From: Macrocystis pyrifera
Lineage: Eukaryota; Sar; Phaeophyceae; Laminariales; Laminariaceae
DNA: 64,000 nucleotides
Assembly (NCBI GenBank): GCA_031763025.1
Contig: JASSKH010000027.1
Coordinates: 10,634,055 to 10,698,054 of the forward strand
Direction: 5' to 3'
The position numbers were made by a program, and so were the translations under genes. Below are positions 21,050-35,300 of the stretch, piece by piece. The stretch's first letter is position 1. Each line of letters starts with the position of its first letter. A model generated the notes under the pieces. It saw only the letters and a program-made list of their open reading frames with translations. It had not been told where the DNA came from and did no database searches.

Positions 21050-21543
21050 CCCCCCCCCCCCCCCCTTCCCTCCCCCCCCCGGCACCCCCCCCCCCCCCCC
21101 TCCCCTAATCCTCCGGAAAGTGGCCGAGGCCGGTAGTAGACGGCCACGCCGCACGACACGGAAGACGATCTATGTAAAAGGTGTAACGGTGTACAAAACA
21201 CAAAACAGTAACCATTTCGCCGAACGAGCAGCCATACCAAAAGGACTCAACACTCCCTCACGCCCGGCTCATTGCGAAACGTGTGGGAAAAAAAAAAAAA
21301 AAGAAGAGCCGAGCCAGCGCCGTTTTTTCGATCTGCTATCTCGCCGCTGCTGCTAAATGCCGCTGCTGACGCGGGAAAAGGAGCAGCCAGCGCCGACCTG
21401 CTAATGCCGCCGCTGATACCGCTGCCGCTAATTGCCGCCGCTGCTGCTACTGCTGCTGCAGGACTACGGTCGCAGAGTTCCCTCTTGCGTCCGCCCTCCA
21501 CCTCCACTGTCCCACCCCCCCCGCCCCTCTCTTCCCCCCACGC

Positions 21544-21616
<73 letters not shown>

Positions 21617-23198
21617 AGCTCCTCCCTGCCCTGCTTCCATTGACCCGGGAAACCCTGGCAAAGAAACCATCAGCGACGTCGACGACACTTGATTCATGGT
21701 CCGTCGGCGGCGGGGTTTGCAACCACCAAAACCCTCCCCCCTCACGGTCCTTCGGCGGCGGGGCCGCAACCCAGCCGCCGGTCCAGCCCCCGCCCGTCCG
21801 CGACCCCCGCGCCCGCTCGCCATAGGCAGTTACAAAGCGTGCGCGGGTAGTCGCTCCTCGCCTGCTGCTGCGGCTCATGCCGCCCGTGTGCAGGCAAGGC
21901 GCCAAGAGAACCTCAAAAGACGGTGTCCACTCGGTACACCCCCCCCACTCTATATTAACGCATTTTGTGCAAGACAGAGCACCCTCCTAACCCCCACCTT
22001 CCCCTCAACGCCTTTCGCGTGAGAAAAAGGGGGAAACGGGGGGTCGGGGGGGAATACGATGGGAAATGGGGTCAGTCAGCTACAGGTATGGTGGATGAAG
22101 CAGAAAGGGACTTTTTCCCTCGAGGATATTGATCAATTTCTCCCCGCTAAAAGCTTTATCAAGCCGCCAAACAGCCCATGTATCACCGTCTTTCTCCCGT
22201 CTCAGCTCGGGGTGCCACCAGCCCAAGGAGAAGGAGAGGAGGGGGGGTCAAACGTCGGAGCGTCCCCTGCCACCCCTCGCCCCCCCCCTTTGCCCCGCTC
22301 CCCGCCGAAGGACCCAGACAGGAGGCAGGAAAATCCTCGAAGCGCCCGGAAGAGGACCTCTCCAACATCTCGTCCGCAGAAAGCGCCGGCTCAAGTCAAG
22401 TGCCTCCGGCCCGCCTCCCTGCATGTCCCTCCCCCCCCCCCCCCCCATCCCCCACGTACGATCGCTTCCTCGTGCCAAAAAAAAATGCGGCGGTGCATCC
22501 CCCCCCACGCGCTCGGCCTGGCCTCCACTCCCCCCCTCGCACATGCATTCCAGTCCAATTCAGACCCCCCCCCCCCCCCCCTCCTATCCTTCGGTGGGGA
22601 GGCATCCTCCTACAATACGCGCAACCCTCCCCCTTTCGGGGCTGAACACGCGCCCCTCGCTTTAAGCCCCATCGTGGCTTTCGCCGCCACGACAAGACAA
22701 TCCGCTCGCCCTCCAGCTCCTCGGATCGATGATTCAGGAAGCACCCTCCTCCCCTCCCCCGCCCCCCCCTCATATACAGGTCCATAACAAAATAACTGGG
22801 ATGTAAAAGGTAAAAACTGCTGCCACAATCTCTCCCGGGATGCAGGCCATCGCAGGTACCAGGCCTCTCTCCTCTCCTCCTTCCCTCCGGTACTCGCCCA
22901 GTCGCCCCGTTTCCCCCGCCACCTCCCTCCCTCCCTTAATCCTCGAAGCCGCCGCTACAAGATACGCGGCGTTTGTTCATGAGAGGCGAGGAAGGGAAAA
23001 AACGAAGCCAAAGCAACCGGAAAGACCCGATCGAATCCCCTCCAGAATGTCTCTTCTCTTGTCTCCACAAAACGCACCGTAGACGACACCTATAACTCAA
23101 ATCCATCCAGGTCCTCTCCGAAACCTCACTCCACCCCACCACGCCCCCCCCCCCTCCCCCCCCACCCCTCTCTTCACCAACTCCCTCCCAACACTCCC
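21050..23198. other. CT-rich stretch downstream of DCP2
   Basis: Strongly C/T-biased on the plus strand. Long open frames here are low-complexity Pro/Ser-rich and look like composition artefacts. It follows the DCP2 stop and may hold its 3' UTR. Confidence 0.4.
21547..21616. repeat. Poly-C tract
   Basis: About 70 uninterrupted C in a CT-rich region. Confidence 0.85.
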
Positions 23199-24244
23199 TT
23201 ATCCTTGAGATACGGCGCTCATGATGTCCGGCATGTCAAACTTGAAGTTGCCGAACAGACCAGCTCCTCCCGCCACCGGGGCCCCCACCGGTCCGCCCCC
23301 CCACAGCGGTACGCCTCCTCCACCTCCACCGCCCACCCCCTCTGTACATAGCCCGCTAGCTGCCTGGCTTGGACGGCCCTTGCCTTCTGCTGGTGCTTCC
23401 GAGGTAAGCACACCCGCCCCTGATGCGCAGGCCGCCGCCGACGACGTCGCCACTGCCTCCACGGCAGCCGCGATTCCACCGCCGCTACCTCCGCCGCTTC
23501 GCCCGTCGCCTTTCTGTCCTCCCACCGACCCCCTGCTGTTGCTGTTGCTGCTGCTGCTGCTGCTGTTGCTGCTGTTGCTGTTCCTGCTGTTCGTTTCTAC
23601 CCTCCTGCCAACGACCCCACCAGCCTTCGCGACCGTGCCGCCCTCCCTCTCCTTGCTCCCCCCGCCCCCGCCGCCGGCGCCGCCGCGGCTTCGGCTTCCA
23701 CGGGCGTTGCTGCTACCGTTCGCCCGGGTATCTCCCTCTCCCTTCCGTCCGCCTCCACCCCCCGCTCCCCTCGCCTGCTTCCCATTCCCACCACCGCCGC
23801 CGCCGCCGCTGATCGACACCCCCTCTGACCGGTGCTGTCCACCTCCGCGCTGCTTGAGGTGTCCCACCTGGTCTTCCTTCCGCGTCTGTTGATGGGCACG
23901 ATGCGCGTGGGAGGGCAGCCCGGCGGCGGCGGTCGCTTCCGGAGCCAGAGCCGCCGCCCCTGCCACCGTCACTGCAGCCCCGGTCGCCGACGACAACGTC
24001 ACGCGGGACGCCTGAGCGGTATCGCCAAACTCGTGCGGGTTACCATCGTACACGAACGTTCGCCCCGTAAGCCGCTCGTTCGCCGCCAGCATCGCCTCGA
24101 AGTCCCACCCCTCCCCGCCCCCCCCCGCCTCCATCCTGGTCCTGCCCGCCCCCGAAGGTGTCGCGGTTGTGCGCATCGTAGCCCTTCGCGTGTCCTCCTC
24201 CCCGCCTGTTCGGCGCCGAGCAAGCCCTAGCGGCCTCGCTTTTG
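23199..24244 (-). CDS. DCP2: DCP2 exon 10, disordered C-terminal tail
   Basis: 347 codons plus TAA at 23201-23199. Contains WDFEAMLAANERLTGRTF and YDGNPHEFGD, a conserved post-catalytic motif, then Gly-rich and Asn/Ser (AAC/AGC) repeats, ending FGNFKFDMPDIMSAVSQG. Acceptor cgccag before 24244 restores the phase from exon 9. Confidence 0.88.
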
Positions 24245-27204
24245 CTGGCGGAGGCGGAGGTATCCCTGCCCGAACTACCCCCCTTGCTCCCCTTGCGGCC
24301 CTGCTTCTTGGGCAGGGCGTTGCATGACGGAGCCGAGCTGTTTGTCGGGGAGCACGGCTGCGACTGAGGAAGTACATATAAGGGGGAAAAGTTGAGATGG
24401 GGGAAAGGTAAGTAGGCGGCGGGATGGTGGGGGGGGGTAGAAGATGAGCGGAGGGGAAGATACTCACATATGGGACGACTCCGGACGAAAACCTAAGTAC
24501 CGTTGGGTTATATAGACAATCATTACACAATGGTCATGGCCTTTACGTCCGGAGCTGAGCAAAGCATCGAAAATATCAGGGGAAGGTAGGGAGGCCGGGC
24601 GGGGGAGGGGTGCAAGATGGGCGGAAGGGAGAATAGCAATGTACCAGGCACACACCACCACACCATCCATGCTTTACGTGCATGCTTTACGTGCGAGTCA
24701 CCTGAAGCGTGCACCCCCGACAAAAAACGAACCACGCCCGCCCGGTCATGCATCGCATCAACGCATCCTGCTGGGCTTACACCACACACGCAGCAGCAGC
24801 AGCAGCAGCAGCAGCAGTACCTACATAAACCCGAACACAATGGGAACCAAAACCATAAAAGACAAAGAGGCGCCGCGCACCCTCTACCTGGAGCATACAC
24901 AAGAGAGAGAGAGAGCAGCCACTGCGTTCAATTTAAACAACAACACCTTACGGACGGACGGACGGACGGACGGCGGCATGGCCGGTCGTGCCATATTCTA
25001 TCCCAAACACAAAAAACAAAAAACCCCCGTACTACTGCTGCAAGTAGCACCAGAACCTTCGGCTTTCCGTTGCCAACCATTGGCCACCACGCGATACAGT
25101 AGTAAAAACCCCTTCGGCACTGCAACAAACCATTTTTTTTTTTATTTTTTTTTTTGGGGGGGGGGGGGGGGGGGTTTTAAAATTACTTGAATTTAGCGTA
25201 CGATCATATTTGCAGTGGTAAAAGTGATAAATCAATTCCGTCATGACTCCCAATGGGACAGAGAAATCTGACCCAAAAAGGAGGAAAAAAAATGACGCAA
25301 AAAAGTGACGAGTAGACTACAGCAGCAGTATCAATCAATCACACGATGCAATGGTTGTTGTTGAGGTAAGGGATGCACTCTGACACATGCGCGGGATGGC
25401 ACCCAACGTGTGTGTCGTACTGCTGCTATTATTAACAGTGGTGGATATCGGAATCGAGTAACAACAGTGGATATCGGAATCGAGTAACAACAGTGGATAT
25501 CGGAATCGAGTCAAATACGACACCAAAAAACTACCAGATACAAAACAAAATCGATAGGACTGGCGATTTCGATATATTTGATGCCTTTCGCGCAGCATCT
25601 GCACAAGGACATGCCAGGAGATGGAGGGCACAACAAATTCGACACGAATAACGAAAGTTCGATATTTCCAGACTTCATATCCCAACACTAACGTTTTTTA
25701 CCCTTCGGGGGCCGGCCACTATTACGGGGGACCACAGTAAACAGGACCAAATATTGTCGGTAAAAATAGCGAAATATATAGGTTTTTGTGTATGCCGTAG
25801 GTCCTATTTACTATGGCCCCCGGTAGTAATAATACATACCTGGTAGCAACCAAACCACTGTTACAAGTAGCGTCTTAGCAACCGTCTTCTCGGCTTTTTA
25901 CAGCAAGCAGTAGATTGTGGTTGGTTCACCTGGCTCGTAGCCGCACCCATAGCCGCAGCAGACGACCGGTCCGGCGATGTCGCCCTTCCCTTGCGCACCC
26001 TGATCAAGCTCTGGGTGCGCGCCTCTGCAAAACGCAGTAGCACCAAGTACAAAAACACGGCGGTCTGTTGGTCAGTCGGTCGGTCGGTCTGTATTTAGCA
26101 GGCCCGGACGACGAGAAACACGAAATCGCCGAGAGACCTCCACGTGGCCAGGTCAACCCAGCCCAGCCTACTGTACGTCAGCTCGCCTCCCCAACAGTCT
26201 CAATTCTCAACAAATAGTTACGAGGTTGACAACTCAATTCCTGCCACAATCAAGCCCTTTACACAATGCAACAAGGAGGGGGCGGAGAGATGAAACAGTG
26301 ACACAGGAGAAGCACAGCAGTACGAGTACAAAAAGTGGACCCTACCGGCCTTCAAACGCAGAGCAAACAAAAGCCCTGCACGACAAAAGACAATTTCATG
26401 CTGGGGGGGGGAAAGGGGTGTTGCGGCCCGCCAAATCAGAGGCACTGCGAAAAAAAAAAAATGAAACACGAGCTTTGCCTAACGCGGTCTGTGCAAATCA
26501 CCTCGACCAAGAAAAAAAAAAAAAAAAATATATATATACCAGGTGTGCCTTTGGCAACCCTGATACAACTCCTCGCGACCCCTATATCTGCAGCATTGGG
26601 GGAGGGTGCGGCCCGCCGAATCAGAGGCACGGCGAAAAACAAACAAACAAAAAAGCGACGTTCGCCTAACGCGGTGTGCGTAACGCACCCAGGCCAAAAA
26701 AAACAAAATGCCTCTGGCAAGCCCGATGCAACTCCTCGCGACCCCATAGCTGCAGCAGTGGCACAAACCACGAACCCCATACCCTTTACGACTCGCGTAA
26801 GGGACGGTTCGGGTCGGGTCATACACTCATGCAGGGGGGTGGGACTGTCAAACCAGGCACCGCGAATAAAAATAAAAAAAACGCGTTGTGTGTCTCAACA
26901 CGCCCCCCGCCCGTGTCATTCACCCCGGCCCATTTATTTTTTCGCAACCCCCCTGAACGCAGACCCCTTTACTATCATGCTTGATGCGCCCCGAGAAAAA
27001 AGCCTTTTTCAATCAACCCTGCTGTAACTCCTGCCGATCCCACACCTGCAGTAGCGCTCTTGGGTGCTCGCAACCCCTTCGTCTTGGCCATCCAGCGGTG
27101 CAACCGCGGCAAGAACGGCTCCACCCCGTAGCAGCCCTTCGGGAGCGCATCCAGGGGGAACCATTCCACTGCCGAGATCTCCTTCCGCACCTAACGACGC
27201 AAGT

Positions 27205-27235
<31 letters not shown>

Positions 27236-29282
27236 GTAAGCGAGGGAGGGGATAAAATAACAGCACCAGCAGCAGCACCAGCAGGGGCGCCACCAAATGT
27301 GGGAGGGGAATAAAACAACCGTTACAAAAACACGACGCCATCAACAACAACGTCACCGACACCAGCAACTTAACAAAACCACCACTAAGGTGCCGCCCAC
27401 CAAAAACGCAAGGGCAGCACCGATGGCAACCGCAGCAGCACAAGACAACGGCAACAACAACCAACCAATCAAAACAACCTGCATACCAACCAAAACAACA
27501 ACAACGAGGTCACCAACACCAGCAACTTACCAAAGGGCCGAGCACAGAAAACGCAAGGCGGCACTACCAGTATTATTAATATTTACGGGGGTCCATAGTT
27601 AACAGGACCAAATATTGTTAGTAAAAATACCTCAATATATAGGTTTTTATGTATGCCATAGGTCCTGTTAACTATAGACCACCGTAAATAGTAGCTTACC
27701 GAACAGGCGACGAAAAAGAAGAAAAAAAGAAAGAAATAAAGGAAGGGAACAAAAACAAGGAAACAAAAAAAAAAGAAATAACATAGGTTTAAGCGAGGGC
27801 TCACGCCCTCATATATACCCCAAGAAGAAAAAAAAGGAAGGAAAAAAGAAAAGAAATGCTAACGAAGGTTCAAGCGAGGCTCACATCCTCATAATATAAC
27901 CGGCCAGCGACGGAGAAAAGTACAGGTGTAGTCACGGTTTTCTCCCACACAAGCGGAGGTGGCGGCGGCGGCAGCGGCGGCAGCGACAGCAGCGGCTCAA
28001 CGGACACGCCCGAGAGTGAATCCCACCGGCTAACACCTTTCTACACGTCGTACACATCACAGATAATCTACAGATAGATCGTCTAGATCCTAACTTGTCG
28101 GTATGAGAGTTGTGCAGGATCTGTTTAGTACATATTATCCCACCAAGAAACATGTGCCAGATCATGGAGACTGCTTGCTATACGGCCTCCGTCCCCGCGA
28201 CAAGAGCTGCAGGTAGCAAGTAGATCATAACTCGATCCGGAATCTCTCTGCCCTGAAACTATCTAGATGATGCGAGCACCAATCGATCATCCGTTGGAGG
28301 TGTACGAACAACCTTCCATCTTTACGCAGTCAGGACCAACGGACAACAAGTCCAACCTTTCTCGATCGAAAGCACATCAATTTTACGGAACAACTATTAC
28401 GGGGGACCATAGTAAATCGGACCTACGGTACACACAAAAACCCATGTATTTACTTACGTATTTATTTACTATGGCCCCCCGTAGGAAGACACACACCACA
28501 ACCTTAGTATTTGGTCCTATTTACTATGGTCCCCCGTGATAAGAACTTTAACCTTACGTAGACACAGACACACACAGAAGACACCCCACACTGCAGCAGC
28601 AGTACCAGCATGATGCGTAAAATCACCCTCTGGCCGAAAAATATAGTTCCCGTTTCATCTCTGATGTGAAAATCAAACATAGCTTATATTACCGACCAGA
28701 GTACTGATAAAAAACACACAACAAAAACATACCGGTACGAGGCAACAGCAGATACTGCCTGTATCAGGTATTATTAATACCTGGTAGGCAACTAACTGCT
28801 CGTTCGCCTCAACAATCACAACTCACCAACAGGCGCTCTTGTAGCGTACCGCACACACAATTCAGCCGTTTACCTCTCTGATTGCTCGCTCGCCTCAAAA
28901 ATCACAACTCACAACCGCTGATGGCACACCGTAAAAAAAAATCCAGACGTTACCCCCCCCCCCCCCCCCCCGCCCCCCTCGCCTTCCAATTTCCAGACAG
29001 TTTCGACGTAGAAAGCTCCCTACATGCCCACCCGCCCGTGGCCACCATCCCAATGCTACCAACAACGAAACGGGTTGGTTGTCAAGCTTGCGCGAAGGGC
29101 GTGTGCATCCGCGGACAAGAAAAAAAAAAAAAAAGAAGGTCCCAACAAAACCGCTTTGCTCTGGCAAAAAAACTCAGCCAACGGCAATGTGCGCCGGAGG
29201 GAGGTCGGCCCGCGCCCAAAGCATTTAAGGTCAATCATTTCAACCTCCAGACAGAACTTGGAATGGAACATCAACCAATCGT

Positions 29283-29321
<39 letters not shown>

Positions 29322-32300
29322 CACGAAAAGTTTCGACGGACATCGGGAGAACAAAACCTGTGTGGCGTTCCTTCCTGCGAAACGTCTAATTTTTTTTTTA
29401 TAAAATCTAATTTTTCACGCGAGACAAGGAAGGACACACAAGCCTCAAGCATGAACTCGGCCAACAACAGCAACACCAGCAACAGAAACAAAACAGCGAC
29501 ACAAATGCAACAGGAATATGAAAAAAGACGGCAGCAAGAACGCAAAAAGCGATAGCAACCTAAAACCACAGCAACAGCTACACAGATAACGACACACCAA
29601 CACTACTATCGACGCAGAGCCGTGACAACAACAATTCATGACACCACCACGGCGGTAGATCGATAAAAACAACCCCAATTATGCTTCGACAACTAAAACT
29701 TTCGTCCACCAACATTACAAACGCCGATGAACACTTGACACTGCCATCACAATAACAACACCACTCCGACCCGAAATATACGGACCGTTAGCACAAATTT
29801 ATTCAATACAAACCGTCCTTATATTTTGGGTCAGAGTGGTACAAACAAATTACAGCACATGATGACAAAATATGTCAGGGAGACATATATCAAGCAAAAG
29901 GCAAAACGTGCGTTGTCAAGGGTGTATGTAGGGCTAAGCGTTCCACACTAAACTTAGTATTAAGGTGTCAGTCAAGGCATGTCCTTGGGCAAAATTGCTG
30001 TCTCTCATGGGGGTGAAAACGGTGCCTCCTGACATCTTCGCTTAACCCCTTCAGTACCGCAGTCTCAATTTGGGGAAAAACCAGTCTAATTCCAAGTGAT
30101 TTGTCCCCGAAACGGAACTGGGGTCCGAAATGGGTTAATGATAATATTAATATTAGTACCATAACACAAAACAGCAACACGAAAAAAGACCAAAAGACCC
30201 ACAGGTGAAAAAAAACAACGACGACAATTTCATACTGCCGTAGTTGTTCTACAGAGTACGATAAGACGAGTATCATTACAAACCCTAACCCCATCCCGAC
30301 CAACGTAAGGAGCTGGTCGTTATCAAATGGTCACGTTCGACTCCTACCCAGCAGCAGTGAACGACACCCATACACCCATACATCTTTTACAAAGCATTGT
30401 CGAAAGCTCTAATGCAACCACCACCACTACGCGTACCACCTTTTTGCCCAATAACTTTTCTTCTAGAGAAAAAAAAAAAAAAAATCAGCTGTGAAATCGA
30501 GCATTTCGGCCAAACTCATCTTTCGCAGGCTGTTTTGTGTTCCTTCACACGAAACCGTTCTTTCTACCCGTTAGCATCAGGCACAACCAGTGTCCGTCCG
30601 TGCCGATTCTTCAATCCTCGAAATGCAAGCTTTGTGGTTGCAAAACTGCAGTAGGACGCAGAGATACCACTGCTGCACATTTGTTATGCAGTAAGAGTAA
30701 TGAATGTGCGTGACAATTGCGAGCTACAAAAACACCACCACCACCACCACCATCACCACCACCACCACCACCACCACCACACACCACAACCAACGCACTT
30801 GCGAACAACACACGGGCACAAAAAAAACGACACTCATCGGCGCCACGGACAACGCACCTGCGGCTCGAACGCAAACCCTTCGTCAACGGCTGTGACAATG
30901 TACATGGTCGTCTGCTGACCGTTGAGGTAAAGCGTGAGGAAGTCCTTCTCGTTCGCACCCGCTGACGCGTCATACCCAGTCTCCTCCATCACCTGTACAC
31001 CATCAACCAACCGCAAGCAGCACCACACGCCAACAGCGAAACGACGACGCGCACAAAAAAATACACCATTTCGATGTCGTGAGCTTTTGAGCTATATATT
31101 TTCAACAATCCACCAGAGGATGTTACATATTTTCATGACCTGGTACCAATCTGTCCCATGTCCCATAATATAATAAACGGTGTTACACTAATTGTTAAAC
31201 CTCACGGTGATTATATTTCGGGACATAAACTGTCCCATAATATTGCGGGGGAAACATAGTAATCAAAACCAAACATGGAACATGATTGTGTAAGCATACC
31301 TATACCTATACAAGTATAATTTTGAGTTTTATCGTACAGGTTGGGTTGCTATGCTCCGCCGCCGTGCCGAGTGTTCAGGGCTTGGGGTCCAGTTTCGACA
31401 GGACATTATTGAGATTCCACACGTGGTCCTTTTTTTTAGTACTACACTCCCGCTGCTGCTGTGGAGACGAACCGATCAGGTCCACTGCTGCTGTGGAGAC
31501 ATACCAATCAACTTGACCTTTTTAGGACTGCAGTCCCGTCTTGTGGACAAACTACATAGAATTTGACTACTTTGGTCCCCAAAACGGGACTGCACTACTA
31601 TAAATAGAAGGGTTCAAAAGTAGCTTGACCGAAAACGGGAGTGCAGCAGTACTGAAGGGTCAACCCCTCCTGTTAATAACAGCCACAGCGAAACGGCGTG
31701 CCAAAAACCACTTCATCCACTCTGGCTGGTAATATAATCACCGTTTGGTATTGGACATGAAGATAAATCAGAGTCGTATGATATGCTGGGACAGCGTGGT
31801 GATAATGAGAACTTGGCGGGCAGTTTCGACAAAATGGTTGATATCTGGTGCAGTACCACGCTATTAATAACTTCTCGTACCCTCCGTGTCTTAGTTTTGT
31901 GGCCAGAGCAAGTGTCTCTCTAGGATTGTGAAGAATTGGCAAGGACACTGGTTGTGCTGATGGATGTCGACAGGTAGAAAGAACGGCTAACGCCAAGAAC
32001 ACACATATACAGACACACACTGCGAAACGACCAGGCACAAAAGCACCTCCACTCGGGAACAAAACAATCGCTTGGTACTATTTGGGATGAAAATAAATCG
32101 GGTATTATATATTTATTTTTTCTTCATCACTTCTACTTTCCAGCCCACTCGTAGGAGGTTTTACCCTCGACAATCTTCTGGACAAGCCGTGGTCACAGGT
32201 GTCGTCCCTTCTCCCCCCCGGTACGTGCCTTTATTTTTCGTCGCGCAAAGGGTTCAGCATTCCCACTGCTCGTCGATTTTCATCGAATGTACAGCTAACT

Positions 32301-35300
32301 CACGCTCTCGCGCTTTCCGCTAATGATTTTATTTATGCAAGAAAAAGTCCCTATGAGCATGCACTCGGTGAGACTTGAACCCACGAAATTGATCTTGACA
32401 GGCACGCGGACCACCTACCAAGCCACCGGGGACGCCGGCAACGGTATACGTTACAATAAGAAAATATTTAGGACACGGTCGGTTTCGATGAAGTGGTAAC
32501 TATTATTAATATCAGTCCACAATGGTAACTCCTATTGCATCTTCGTCCCGAGAAATGTCGCAAGATTGTCGGGGTCAAATTTGTAGGGTTCAAGAAAAAA
32601 AGAATACCATTTCAACCACTCTGTCGAAGCTGGGCCAAAGTCCAAGTCGTAAAACAGAATCGAGCAGGCTTTCACAAGACAGAATCAATCAAGATGAGCT
32701 TCGACGACATCCTCCATCTCACAGCTATTATAGCTGCATCTTACGTTACTTTTCAATATAACCCGCCATAAATAGATACAGAAAAATGACACCCACCGTT
32801 GTTGACAAACTACTACTATTAGTAGTAATATCATTACTTGGGAATTGGAAATATTGGAATTAGTTTTGGACATTATTTGGCAGTTACAAAAAAAGGCTAG
32901 GCACAAAAACGGTTTTCGTGCGTAACAAAAACGAAACCGACAAAACGGGCGGGTAAACAAAGATCGGGGTGGGGGGCTAAGGAAGGATCGCCCATGGCCA
33001 CGCTTGTCAGCAGTGGCGGTTTTCGTAGAACTCATGTACTCTCGGGATTTGGCAACAAAATAATGCTGCGGCTTTACCCCCCTGGTACAATTTACAGGTG
33101 CTCTTTGTGCCATTAGTAGGATAGGTACGATAATTGACCGGGGCCAAGACAAGTGCAGTGGCAGCAAGCAGTGGTAGACCAAAAATAACAACGTTTTGGC
33201 CCAAGCATAGCCGGCACGATATAAAGAATACCTGGTACATATAATGAGCAAATAAAAAAAAATTGCCGTGTAGTGTCAGAACGGCAGCCTCTGGGCACAT
33301 CTGTCTGTCTTCGAGCACAACACCAAACGAGAGAAAGGACGACGCCTCGCAAGATAACGCAAACCAACGCGCGAAAAGCACGTACCCGGTACCGTGCACG
33401 CACGACGCAGCGAGCGAAGTCACCAACCAGATGGGGGCAGGACACACAAAAACATACCTCGTTACCAAGGGCAAAACCAAAACGCGAAAAAAAGCAACAT
33501 CACCCTACATTAGGTAAATATATACGGATTATTCATCGAACGTAGACATCGTAATTTAGGGGGGGGGGGGGGGGGGGGGGGGGGAACGATATGCCACGAA
33601 GCACTTGTCCTGGGAAATCGATTTGAGCCATCAAACGACCAACCAGGCCGGCGGCGAACCAATCAAAACGCCGAATGTAAAGCGACTCGCCTCGCGGACT
33701 GCGGCGGCTATCGACGGCTCCCCCTGGTTGATCTTCCCCTTCGGTAGGCCGCGGCTGTTTCCTTTCCAGGCCTTCACCAGGACGACCCTCGTCATCGCGG
33801 CGTTCAGCAGAATGCATCCTGCCGTGATACGCAACACATGGTATGAGAACAAAACAGGGTTTCTTGAGAGAGGCCATCAAGGGCTACACCTTCAAAGGGG
33901 AAAGCAGAGCAACAGCCCCCCACCCCCCTCGCGGGTCAAGCGTCGGTCCCGCGCATGGGCCGGCTAGACGGGACGCAGAAAAATATATCATCGCGGCGTT
34001 CAGCAGACTGGACCCCTGCGGTGACCCATACATACGACACACGGAGTCACCAAGGGTTGTCTTTAGTAGGGAGGTCAGCTACGTACTTAATGGGGAAACC
34101 AAGCAGACGCTCACGCCCCCCCCCCCCCCAACCCCCCCGTACCAACGCGAGAAAATTCGAGACACTCAGTAGTTTTCACCTGCGAGGCATACACGCTGCC
34201 GACAACGCCATATACAAAAATTGGTCCGGTATCATTCACAAAATACTCCCGACGATGTATAATCAAGTGCCCTTACCGCTGCACGAGTATTTTATTTGTG
34301 TAATACCAGCACATCTAGCGTGAAAATATTTGACCTCCGTGTGCGTTGTGTGCATGTGCGAGTAAAGAATCTCTCGACATGTTCCTAAATCTTGCACTTT
34401 CCACTATGATCACAACGTGCGTGCATCGACCAAGAAAATAAAAAGCAAGAAAAGTTGCCAAGTCACTTCGGCCGCTGTTTTCGTCCTGCACGTGCTTGAA
34501 CGTACATACCAGGTACTACTACTGCCGTACAGCACAAGACGCAGGGACAGCAGTTGGCGTATAAATATCAAATCCAAACGGTCCTAATATGTTGGGTCAA
34601 AGCGTATACGAGCAGGGCTGCGTGCGACGCCGTCGCGAGTTAGAACAGAAACGCAACGAAAATCGTCCGGTCTTTCGCTCTGACTTGCGGGGGAAGAGGA
34701 GAGCCGCGGCACGTCAATGCTCAAACACAAGAGTTACTGATACCAGTACGTGCTGTAGCACAGCAGCAGTATCATAGCAGCACCACCATACAGGTGCAAC
34801 TGCGCCCACATTTCGAGGGGGAAAATACTCGGAAGTGGAATTCCCGATAGTTTGCAGTAGTCAACCAAGGTTGATATATTAACACTCAGGAACTACAGCT
34901 GTATAATATTGTTATTAATAGTAAAAATGTATGATGTACAGCAGATTAATATAAACTATATTACAGAGTACCTATTAATAGCACCTTGTATTAATAGTAT
35001 GCACTGCTGCCAACTCTATATATACCACGGACGACAATGATCTGTACAGCAGCGATCGGCGTCAACAACCAAGCAGCACGTCTCGACGAAAACCTGCGGG
35101 CGCACCTGCCGTAGGGATGGTGCCCTTCCACGACCGGAAGTGCTCGAAAAGCTCGTTGTACTTGCCGGTCAGGGGGCGTAATGCCTCGCAGTGCTCGAAC
35201 ATAAGCTTGGCAAACTCCTGCAGCCCGAGGAGATCGGGAAAAAAAAAAAAACACGCAACACAAAAAAAACACAAAGCAAGGAAGGAAGGAAGGAAGGAAG

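Noticed and set aside
22059-22787. Plus-strand 242-codon open frame downstream of DCP2
   Set aside because: Strongly C/T-biased and overlapping several other open frames on both strands; the residues are mostly low-complexity Pro/Ser, as expected from composition.
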